A stretch of 32,251 bases of DNA from Flavobacterium psychrophilum (GTDB taxonomy: Bacteria; Bacteroidota; Bacteroidia; Flavobacteriales; Flavobacteriaceae), in assembly GCA_945878515.1 (NCBI GenBank), contig CAMCTL010000016.1, forward strand, positions 1 through 32,251. The letters are read 5' to 3'. A program made the translations under genes and the position numbers. The notes below the pieces were generated by a model. The model worked only from the letters and a program-made list of their open reading frames with translations, made no database searches and was not told where the DNA came from. Shown piece by piece: positions 25,651 to 32,251 of this stretch; within the stretch, counting starts at the first letter, position 1; the number at the start of each line of letters is the position of its first letter.

Positions 25651-26280
25651 ATGGATTTATTTATCTACCTATTTGCTGCATTATTTTCAGTATTGAACCC
25701 TATTGGAACTGTCCCCATCTTTGTTGGCCTTACTCAATTCGATTCTAAAAAAGAACGCTCGAGAATTTCGTTATGGACTGCAATAAATGTGTTTATTATT
25801 CTACTTGTTTCATTTTTTGTTGGCCAATATGTCCTGACCTTTTTTGGTATTAGTATTGAAGCTCTCAGAATTGCTGGCGGAATAATTATTGTAAGCTCGG
25901 GGTTCTCTCTACTTTCAGGGGAATTTACAAAAGAACGAGGAATTAATAAAAAAGCTGAAACAGAAGCCCAACTCAGAAATGATATCGCGCTTACTCCTTT
26001 GGCTATTCCTATGCTTGCGGGTCCAGGTTCTATTTCATTACTAATTGCATTTTACCAAGAACATGACAGTACAAATGAAATCATCATTTCGTGTTTCGCC
26101 ATTTTTGCCATTGCTGTCGCAATATTTGTGATTTTGAGAAGTGCCCATTATCTTTCCAAAATACTTGGTGCATCTGGAATAGTTGCCATTTCAAGGATTG
26201 TTGGATTTATCGTAATTGCAATTGGAATTCAATATATTGTTGGTGCAATTCTAACTATCATTAAGGGAAATCTAATCTAA
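25651..26280 (+). CDS. MarC-family integral membrane protein
   Basis: The 209-residue protein has six predicted membrane segments and the family's marks: NPIGTVPIFVGLT (16-28), a second repeat-like stretch LTPLAIPMLAGPGSISLLIA (about 113-132), and a hydrophobic C-terminus. Family proteins sit in the inner membrane. The name comes from multiple antibiotic resistance in E. coli, but that link was later withdrawn and no transport substrate is settled. It has its own promoter and converges on ctlX with only 14 bp between the stop codons. Confidence 0.93.
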   Translation: MDLFIYLFAALFSVLNPIGTVPIFVGLTQFDSKKERSRISLWTAINVFIILLVSFFVGQYVLTFFGISIEALRIAGGIIIVSSGFSLLSGEFTKERGINKKAETEAQLRNDIALTPLAIPMLAGPGSISLLIAFYQEHDSTNEIIISCFAIFAIAVAIFVILRSAHYLSKILGASGIVAISRIVGFIVIAIGIQYIVGAILTIIKGNLI

Positions 26281-26294
26281 AATACCTGTTGATT

Positions 26295-27230
26295 TTATTC
26301 TTTTGGCAGAAATATTTCAGCCATCATACAACGTGCACTACCGCCACCACAAGCTTCAATTGTATCAAGACTTGAACTCAAAATAGTAACGTGCTCTTCG
26401 AGTTGTGCAATTTGCTTTTTAGTCAAAATTTGATGCGCTGAACTACTCATCACTAAATACCTTCGATCGTCTGCTCCTTTTACTTCTAGCATATTGCCTG
26501 CAAACGAATTAACTTGATCTTCGGTAATCAAAATAATTTCTTTTTCATCTCCTTTCAAACTGTCTAAAACCGTTTTGCGTTCCTTTTTGTCATCGATAGC
26601 ATCGGCACAAATCACAGCAAAAGTATCGCCAATGCACATCATTACATTGGTATGATAAATGAGTTTTCGCTCTCCATTTACGGTTTGAAAGGCTTCAAAA
26701 ATAACTGGAGAATACTCAAAATCCTCGCAAAATTCAATAAATAATTCTTCGTCAGCACGAGGCGACAATGCACAGTAGGCTTTTCCGTTTTCACGATCCA
26801 AAATAATACTTCCTGTCCCTTCAAGATAAAAACCATCTTCTTCAGCAGAAGTGTAATCCATTATTTCATTCATCACAAAACCATGCTCTTCTAGAATATC
26901 CAAAATATCTTCTCTTCTTTCTGCTCTGCGGTTTTCGGCAAACATTGGATAGAAAACTACATCGCCATTTTCATGAAATGATATCCAATTATTTGGAAAA
27001 ATACTATCAGGTGTATCAGGGCTTAAAGTGTCATCGACTACAATAACATTAACACCAACCATTCTCAGTTTTTGTACAAAAGAATCAAACTCTTCTTGCG
27101 CTTTTGCGTTTACCGTTTCTGGAGATAATCCATCAAGTACTTTTTGATAATAATTATTTACCGCTGTTTGCTCGTTCATTCGGAACGACACTGGGCGAAT
27201 CATTAAAATTGAATTTGTGGTTTGATTCAT
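26295..27230 (-). CDS. ctlX: CtlX-type amidinotransferase-fold hydrolase
   Basis: A 311-residue guanidine-modifying enzyme. DSIFPNNW (75-82), YLEGTGS (135-141, Glu137), HTNVMM (193-198, His193) and GGGSARCMMAE with the nucleophile Cys301 mark the five-bladed propeller fold of arginine deiminase and DDAH relatives. CtlX proteins are named for citrulline use, acting as hydrolases on citrulline or a near relative; the substrate is from family naming only. A similar enzyme is encoded 232 bp upstream on the same strand, suggesting a joint arginine/citrulline route. The start is within a repeat that continues on both sides of the ATG. Confidence 0.87.
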   Translation of the reverse strand: MNQTTNSILMIRPVSFRMNEQTAVNNYYQKVLDGLSPETVNAKAQEEFDSFVQKLRMVGVNVIVVDDTLSPDTPDSIFPNNWISFHENGDVVFYPMFAENRRAERREDILDILEEHGFVMNEIMDYTSAEEDGFYLEGTGSIILDRENGKAYCALSPRADEELFIEFCEDFEYSPVIFEAFQTVNGERKLIYHTNVMMCIGDTFAVICADAIDDKKERKTVLDSLKGDEKEIILITEDQVNSFAGNMLEVKGADDRRYLVMSSSAHQILTKKQIAQLEEHVTILSSSLDTIEACGGGSARCMMAEIFLPKE

Positions 27231-27282
27231 TTTATGTTTATTGTTTGTGGTTTGTGGTTTGTTGTTGTTTATGGTTTATTGA
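27214..27282. repeat. GTTTGTG-type short tandem repeat around the ctlX start
   Basis: TTTGTGGTTTG at 27214-27224 lies inside the ctlX N-terminal codons. Further copies (TTTGTGG, TTTGTGG, TTTGTTG, TTTATGG) at about 27241-27276 occupy the place where the ctlX leader should be. Confidence 0.6.
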
Positions 27283-27342
27283 GAAAAGTCGAATCGATTT
27301 TAATTGACAGCTCACTACTTCCAATTTCTGCTACTTCTTATT

Positions 27343-27470
27343 TTAACCTCGTAATTCTGACCTTGTAATTCTAACTTCGTACTTTGAAATTCTAACTTCG
27401 TACTTTTAAATCTCTCATTTCTAACCTCGTAATTCTAATCTCGTACTTCTAATTTCGTACTTCTAATCTC
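27343..27470. repeat. Degenerate 14-bp tandem repeat between the two guanidino-enzyme genes
   Basis: Units like TCGTAATTCTAATC and TCGTACTTCTAATT occur about seven times; two copies are enlarged to about 21 and 29 bases. The array reaches into the stop codon of the upstream gene (27463-27465). It has no spacers or palindromes of a CRISPR kind. Confidence 0.75.
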
Positions 27471-28377
27471 GAATCAATGGTAAAGTAGAACATCTCAATA
27501 ATCCCTCTTGTTTCGCAATTTCGGCGTAAGGTATTTTTTCTACAATAAAACCTTGCTTGCTCAACCATTTATTTAGTCTGGTAAATTTTTTCTCAGAGAC
27601 CACTACATTTGTGTCAATCGAAAAAACATTGGAATACATATTGTACATCTCTTTTCTAGTGATATGAAAAAGATTTTCTGCTCCAAAAAGCTTCACTAAA
27701 AACAAATAATCGGCTTCTTCCCTGAAACCTCTTTTGTAAATGATTGCTTTATTTTCGCCCACTGGTTGAAAACAGCAATCCAAATGCAAAGCATTATCTC
27801 GGGCTTCAATTTTGGACTTTATCAAATCGAATTCTTTTACCATCTTGTTGGGAAATAAATCCTTAATATATTGAACGCCTTCTATATTTGTTCTTGCTGT
27901 AATGTAATCCTTATAATCACTTCCTTTATAGGTTCCAATAAAAATATAATCCTTCCACAGCATTACATCTCCACCTTCAATATGAACTTCCACGGGAGGA
28001 ATGGCCACTTTCGCAGGGTTTATTTGGTCGATAACATATTGAATCGCCTCGACTTCCCGCAGTCTATCGGGCAAAATATTCGACTTAATAAACACGTCAT
28101 CAATAACAAAACCAATGTCTCTAGCAAATATTTGATTGTAATTTTCAATCATTTGAGGACGAAAAACTTTTACATCATATTTTTCGAAAACCTGATAGAA
28201 AGCTTCCATTTCAGGAATCATATCCACTTCTTTTGGATAAGTACCAGCTAAAATATGCTCCAAAGATTTCGGGTCGTACGCTTCATAAACTGATGGTGTC
28301 GGCCCGTTGCTAGTAGCTATTCCAAGCACTACGGCTCTCAATCTTGAAGTCTCGTTATTTATTTTTAGTGTCAGCAT
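27463..28377 (-). CDS. Arginine deiminase/DDAH-like amidinotransferase-family enzyme
   Basis: The frame opens at 28452, but a promoter element TATCTTTG lies at 28396-28403 inside that extension, so the ATG at 28377 (MLTLKINNETSRLRAVVLGI) is preferred, giving 304 residues. The fold marks are QIFARDIGFVIDD, VEVHIEGGDV, DNALHLDCCF (His-x-Asp) and the C-terminal GLLRCSTLPLIRD with nucleophile Cys296. These enzymes hydrolyse or transfer the guanidino group of arginine, methylarginine or related compounds by a covalent Cys intermediate. The exact substrate is unknown. With ctlX downstream, a two-step conversion of arginine through citrulline is a reasonable guess. Long-start alternative: 329 residues. 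Confidence 0.85.
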   Translation of the reverse strand: MLTLKINNETSRLRAVVLGIATSNGPTPSVYEAYDPKSLEHILAGTYPKEVDMIPEMEAFYQVFEKYDVKVFRPQMIENYNQIFARDIGFVIDDVFIKSNILPDRLREVEAIQYVIDQINPAKVAIPPVEVHIEGGDVMLWKDYIFIGTYKGSDYKDYITARTNIEGVQYIKDLFPNKMVKEFDLIKSKIEARDNALHLDCCFQPVGENKAIIYKRGFREEADYLFLVKLFGAENLFHITRKEMYNMYSNVFSIDTNVVVSEKKFTRLNKWLSKQGFIVEKIPYAEIAKQEGLLRCSTLPLIRD

Positions 28378-28395
28378 ATCATAAATTTTATTTTT

Positions 28396-28403
28396 CAAAG
28401 ATA
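28396..28403 (-). promoter_or_regulatory. -7 element before the arginine deiminase-like gene
   Basis: TATCTTTG on the minus strand is a full TAnnTTTG match 19 bases before the ATG at 28377. A TTG lies only 12 bases upstream of it, shorter than the consensus spacing. Confidence 0.4.
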
Positions 28404-28490
28404 AAAAAGACGATTCAATAGACGATGGTTTTTGGGAATCTATTTTTGGCAAATCATCACCATGACTACATGCAGTGAAGTTCCTTAAAA

Positions 28491-30356
28491 CTACAACTGA
28501 AAAATAAATGATTCTGATGGACCAATACTAATATGCGCTTTTCCTTCTCCATTTTCAACTCTCAATTGCGTAGTTTTTTGATGATACAATTGATCAGTGA
28601 TGGTATAAATTCCATCTTTCAAATTCCATTTTTGAATGATATCAGCAGGGATTCTTAGGTCTAAATTACTGGAAGCCAACGAATAAAAATTAGTCACCAC
28701 AATCAGTTTTTGAGTTTCAGACCAACGCGTGTATGAATAAATGGCTATGTCGTAGCCAGGTGTGATGTTGCGATTGGCAGTTTGTATTTCCTGAAAATTC
28801 CCCATCAATGCAGAACTATCTATAGAAAAATTCAACAATCTTTTGTAAAAATCTCGTAAATCTCTTTCGCTTTGCGAAAGTTGTCCTCCATCAAATTTGC
28901 CTCCATTCATCCATCGTTGATGATTAGGAACTCCAATATAATCAAAAATCGAAGTTCTAGAATGGGTTCCAAAACCAGCGTTTTCGTTTCCAGCTTCGCC
29001 TACTTCCTGACCAAAATAAATCATCGTTGGCGCAGTACTGATGGTTGCGGAAACTACCATTAATGGTTTTCCTTTTTCTGGTGTTTCAGCAAATTCAGGA
29101 TTTGCCAAACGTTGTTCGTCGTGATTGTCCAAAAACTTAAGCATGTGATGCTCAATATCAGCCATTCGATGTTGAATATCAGAAAGTCCATCAGGCCAAG
29201 TTTTTCCTTGAATAACGTCTTTCAAATGGTCGTAGGTTTCGACTTTGTCATACAAATAATCCATTTTTCCGAGGTGAATATAATTACGGTACTCATTTGG
29301 ATTGTACACTTCGGCCATCAAGAAAGCGTCTGGATTTTTTACTTTTATCGCTGAATTCATATAACTCCAAAATTCATAAGGCACCATTTCGGCCATATCA
29401 TATCGGAAACCATCGACGCCTTTATCCGTCCAATACAATGCAATATCACGGAATTTTTTCCAAGAGCTAGGCACATCTTTATCAGCCCAAAAATCGAAAT
29501 GTTCTTGACAAGATTTGGCATCAAAACCTGCCGGAAGTTCTGGAAAATCTTTAGAACCATCAGGGCGAATTCCGTAATTTACTTTCACGGTTTCGTACCA
29601 ATCGTTTTTGTCTGGTTTAGCTAATCTCGAACCGTTACCTGTCCATTTTGCTGGAAATTCTTCAAATTTTCCGTCAATTAGAGGATTGCTTTCACCGTTT
29701 AAAGGTTTTGCTGTATCTGGAATTTCAAAACGGGTATTTGGGATATAATAAAAGTTATTGTCGCGCTTGTATTCGACCGAAACATCATCATCGGCACCAA
29801 AATCTTTTACGCCTTTTGGATTGCTTTTGCCTTCGTACTTTCGAGCAATATGATTGGGAACAATATCAATAATAACCTTCATTCCCGCTTTGTGAGTTCT
29901 GGCAATCAAAGCTTCAAATTCTTGCAAACGATTGGCTGGATTGACCGCCAAATCTGGGTTCACATTATAATAATCTTTTACAGCATACGGCGAACCGGCA
30001 CGACCTTTTACCACTTCGGGATCATCGTTCGAAATACCAATAGCTGTGTAATCACGCACCAAAGCATGATGTGGAACTCCTGTGTACCAAACAGCTGTAA
30101 CACCCAAATCCTTGATTTCTTTCAAGGCTTTATCAGTAAAATCGTTGAACTTTCCTACTCCATTTTCTTCGATGGTTCCCCAAGGTTTATTCGTAGTGTT
30201 TTGATTGCCAAATAATCTGGTAAAAACCTGATAAACAACTTCTTTCTTCTGTGGTGTATTCTTCTTTTCTGTATCCATTTTTATAGCGGAGGTTTTACAG
30301 GCTGCTGCCAAAAGTAGTGTACTTATACTTGCAACAATAGTTATTTTTTTTATCAT
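28491..30356 (-). CDS. GH13 alpha-amylase-family lipoprotein
   Basis: The 621-residue protein starts with a lipoprotein signal ending LAAAC (Cys20), so it is membrane-anchored. No acidic surface-export motif follows the cysteine, so a periplasmic face is likely (inference). The GH13 regions are complete: DIVPNH (164-169), GFRYD with nucleophile Asp320, FLMAEV with acid/base Glu349, and FLDNHD with Asp413. The C-terminal part (about 530-621) forms the beta-sandwich. Such enzymes cut alpha-1,4-glucans or maltodextrins. No susC/susD pair is nearby, unlike a classic starch locus. It stands 113 bp upstream of the arginine deiminase-like gene on the same strand. Confidence 0.94.
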   Translation of the reverse strand: MIKKITIVASISTLLLAAACKTSAIKMDTEKKNTPQKKEVVYQVFTRLFGNQNTTNKPWGTIEENGVGKFNDFTDKALKEIKDLGVTAVWYTGVPHHALVRDYTAIGISNDDPEVVKGRAGSPYAVKDYYNVNPDLAVNPANRLQEFEALIARTHKAGMKVIIDIVPNHIARKYEGKSNPKGVKDFGADDDVSVEYKRDNNFYYIPNTRFEIPDTAKPLNGESNPLIDGKFEEFPAKWTGNGSRLAKPDKNDWYETVKVNYGIRPDGSKDFPELPAGFDAKSCQEHFDFWADKDVPSSWKKFRDIALYWTDKGVDGFRYDMAEMVPYEFWSYMNSAIKVKNPDAFLMAEVYNPNEYRNYIHLGKMDYLYDKVETYDHLKDVIQGKTWPDGLSDIQHRMADIEHHMLKFLDNHDEQRLANPEFAETPEKGKPLMVVSATISTAPTMIYFGQEVGEAGNENAGFGTHSRTSIFDYIGVPNHQRWMNGGKFDGGQLSQSERDLRDFYKRLLNFSIDSSALMGNFQEIQTANRNITPGYDIAIYSYTRWSETQKLIVVTNFYSLASSNLDLRIPADIIQKWNLKDGIYTITDQLYHQKTTQLRVENGEGKAHISIGPSESFIFQL

Positions 30357-30398
30357 AGTAAATTATTTTTCCTGATTTTTAAAGCAAATTACGAAATC

Positions 30399-30414
30399 TA
30401 ATCCAAATGGATTA
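30399..30414. promoter_or_regulatory. Palindrome upstream of the amylase gene, possible operator
   Basis: TAATCC-AAAT-GGATTA is a perfect 6-bp inverted repeat 43-58 bases before the amylase ATG, where a repressor or activator of sugar genes could bind. Near it, on the minus strand, GTAATTTG (30386-30393) is a one-mismatch -7 box. Confidence 0.35.
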
Positions 30415-30604
30415 ACAACTTCGAAAAATACTATTTTTTTAGCTTCAATCTGAGAATTATTCAAAAACTATTGATTTGAATTGGAACTACAACGAAACAG
30501 TATACTATTTTGTTGATAAATTTTCACTAAGTCTAAAGTGGCTTGAATCGCTTTTACGACTAATAAATAAATCATAATATGGATTATGGTTGTTTGATTT
30601 TTCT

Positions 30605-30612
30605 TAAATTTG
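30605..30612 (+). promoter_or_regulatory. -7 element before the OstA-like gene
   Basis: TAAATTTG is a full TAnnTTTG match, 17 bases before the TTG start. The TTG at 30590-30592 is only 12 bases upstream, so the -33 part is weak. Confidence 0.4.
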
Positions 30613-30628
30613 GCAAAAAATAAATCCA

Positions 30629-32251
30629 TTGAAGAAAGTATTCTTTTTCATAAGTTGTTGCTTGGCAGTGTTCAGTTTTCAAAACGTTTTGGCACAGGCT
30701 CCAAAAAAAATTCTTATCGAACATTCCGATTATTTTGATGTCAACCAAATCGAAGCGCCTGACGCTGCATTGCTTACTGGAAACGTGCGCATCAACCACG
30801 ACGGCATCATTATGACCTGTAACAAAGCCTATTATTTTCAAAACGAAAACTACATCAAAGCCTTTGGAAACGTGCAATTGGTTCAAGGAGATACTCTCTA
30901 TTTGAACAGCAAGTATGCCGAATACAATGGCAATATGAGACAAGCTTTTGCCACTGGAGATGCCAAAATGCGTTCGCCAGAATCGACTATGGTTACAGAT
31001 ACCATCAACTTTGATAGAAACACCCAAGAAGTCTATTACAACACTAACGGAACGATTACCAATAGAGATAATACGCTAAAAAGCAAGTCTGGACGCTATT
31101 ATGTTGCCGAAAAAAAATTCAAATTCCTAACAGCCGTTACAATAACGAATCCCAAGTATGTCATCAAGTCCAATCACTTGGATTATTACAGCAATTCTGG
31201 ACATTCCTACCTTTTTGGACCATCGACAATTACAAGTAAAACCAATTATATTTATACCGAAAAAGGGTTTTACGACACAAAAAAAAATCTAGCTCATTTT
31301 CTTCGAAAGTCATTCATCAAATACAACGACCGATTGATTGAAGGCGATAGTTTATATTATGATCGAAATCGGGAATTTGCCTCTGCTACCAGAAATGTAA
31401 AAATTACTGACTCCATCAATCGAGGGATTGTCAGAGGTCATTATGCCGAATTGTTTAAAAATCAAGACTCGATGTTTGTCACTAAAAGAGCTGTTGCAAT
31501 CAACCTTGTCGAAAATGATTCTGTTTACATTCACGGAAAAAAAATGATGGTTACTGGTCCAGAAGGCAACCGAATTATTCGCGCTTTCAAAAACGTTCGT
31601 TTCTATAAAATTGACATGAGTGGCAAATGCGATTCCCTACATTCTAGTTCAAAAATAGCATTGACAAAATTGATTGGAAATCCGATACTTTGGAACGGCG
31701 AAAGCCAGATTACAGGAGATCTCATGCACCTTATTGGAAACAATATCACAAAGAAATTAGATTCACTCAAAGTACTCAATAATACTTTTCTAGTATCGAA
31801 AGACACGATTGGAACTGGTTTCAATCAAGTCAAGGGACAAAATTTATTTGGTAAATTCATTGAAGGAAAACTCCAAGATGTGGATATTATAAAAAACGCC
31901 GAGGTCATTTATTATATGCGAAATGATGCGCAAGAACTGATTGGTATTAACAAAAACGTGAGTAGTAAAATCAATATAATTTTTGATAAGAAGGAAATAG
32001 AAACCATCACTTTTTTCCAACAAGTCGATGGAACGATTTTTCCCGAGGAAGAATTATTAGAACCCGATAGAAAACTACGCGGATTTGTTTGGCGTGGTGA
32101 CGAAAGGATAAAATCGAAAGAAGATATTTTTCCGCCAGAAGAAAATATTGAAAACGAAAAACTGGTGCAACAAGGAAAAGACGAAGCTGCGAAGGAAAAC
32201 GTCCCAATGAAAATCCGGAAAGAAACCTTGAATTACGATAAGAAGAAAAAG
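30629..32251 (+). CDS. OstA/LptA-like protein (partial, C-terminus cut off)
   Basis: An open frame of 541 codons runs off the right edge. It begins at TTG (30629): a stop at 30605 lies upstream in frame and no ATG follows until about residue 60, while TTG gives a good signal peptide, a KK pair, then FFFISCCLAVFSF and a cleavage site near VLA-QA. The mature part has the OstA_2 pattern of repeated beta strands (ALLTGNVRINHDGIIMTCNK, then AFGNVQLVQGDTLYLNSKYA) found in the LPS-transport proteins LptA and LptD, and a charged, lysine/glutamate-rich end. It probably shuttles lipopolysaccharide across the periplasm, or is a relative of unknown task. Bacteroidota members are longer than E. coli LptA (about 185 residues). 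Confidence 0.9.
   Translation, partial: MKKVFFFISCCLAVFSFQNVLAQAPKKILIEHSDYFDVNQIEAPDAALLTGNVRINHDGIIMTCNKAYYFQNENYIKAFGNVQLVQGDTLYLNSKYAEYNGNMRQAFATGDAKMRSPESTMVTDTINFDRNTQEVYYNTNGTITNRDNTLKSKSGRYYVAEKKFKFLTAVTITNPKYVIKSNHLDYYSNSGHSYLFGPSTITSKTNYIYTEKGFYDTKKNLAHFLRKSFIKYNDRLIEGDSLYYDRNREFASATRNVKITDSINRGIVRGHYAELFKNQDSMFVTKRAVAINLVENDSVYIHGKKMMVTGPEGNRIIRAFKNVRFYKIDMSGKCDSLHSSSKIALTKLIGNPILWNGESQITGDLMHLIGNNITKKLDSLKVLNNTFLVSKDTIGTGFNQVKGQNLFGKFIEGKLQDVDIIKNAEVIYYMRNDAQELIGINKNVSSKINIIFDKKEIETITFFQQVDGTIFPEEELLEPDRKLRGFVWRGDERIKSKEDIFPPEENIENEKLVQQGKDEAAKENVPMKIRKETLNYDKKKK

Noticed and set aside
27343..27470. CRISPR array
   Set aside because: Units are 14 bases, imperfect and contiguous, with no unique spacers and no cas genes in the window.
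30584..31027. Minus-strand 147-residue frame at the right end
   Set aside because: It is antisense to the OstA-like gene, whose frame is longer, has a signal peptide and family patterns.

Overview
The window looks like the chromosome of a Flavobacterium-like member of the Bacteroidota. The evidence is AT-rich DNA, upstream elements of the Bacteroidota form TAnnTTTG (often without a ribosome binding site), an OstA-like protein, PurB, CtlX and MarC of the kinds common in Flavobacteriia, and intergenic spacers filled with short degenerate repeats. The genus is inferred from gene content and style; no database was searched.

Bases 1-18,700 are a Wzx/Wzy-dependent exopolysaccharide or capsule locus, all on the minus strand. 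In transcription order (right to left) it holds: the GDP-L-fucose genes fcl and gmd; flippase (Wzx); an EPS-type nitroreductase; a polysaccharide pyruvyl transferase; an EpsG-type polymerase (Wzy); one GT2 and two GT4 glycosyltransferases; two hexapeptide acyltransferases; a third GT4; a WecG/TagA-type glycosyltransferase; a polyprenyl-phosphate sugar-1-phosphate transferase that starts the repeat unit; the outer-membrane export lipoprotein (Wza-like); and the co-polymerase/tyrosine kinase (Wzc-like), cut by the left edge just inside Walker A. Together these predict a lipid-linked repeat unit containing fucose, decorated with O-acetyl and possibly pyruvyl groups, flipped, polymerised and exported. 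The GDP-mannose supply genes are not in the window.

The locus seems to be read as at least three or four units. Two of them, starting at fcl (18,678) and at the SerAT-like gene (about 7,830/7,800), carry the same duplicated promoter-plus-leader sequence. This is the most interesting sequence signal here. wza-wzc has its own good promoter and a leader of about 160 nt with a hairpin.

Bases 18,700-19,611 are a long non-coding spacer. From 19,612 on the window is housekeeping and accessory metabolism in mixed orientation: a CPA2 cation/proton antiporter with two RCK_C domains, TrmH-type tRNA methyltransferase, a class III-like sirtuin with no zinc cysteines, purB, a CoA-binding protein, MarC, two guanidino-group enzymes (CtlX and an arginine deiminase/DDAH-like protein), a GH13 amylase-type lipoprotein, and an OstA/LptA-like protein that starts at TTG and runs off the right edge.

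No rRNA, tRNA, CRISPR array, insertion sequence or phage gene was recognised. No clearly new multi-gene system was found. The best leads are the duplicated leader, the nitroreductase next to the pyruvyl transferase, and the zinc-less sirtuin.
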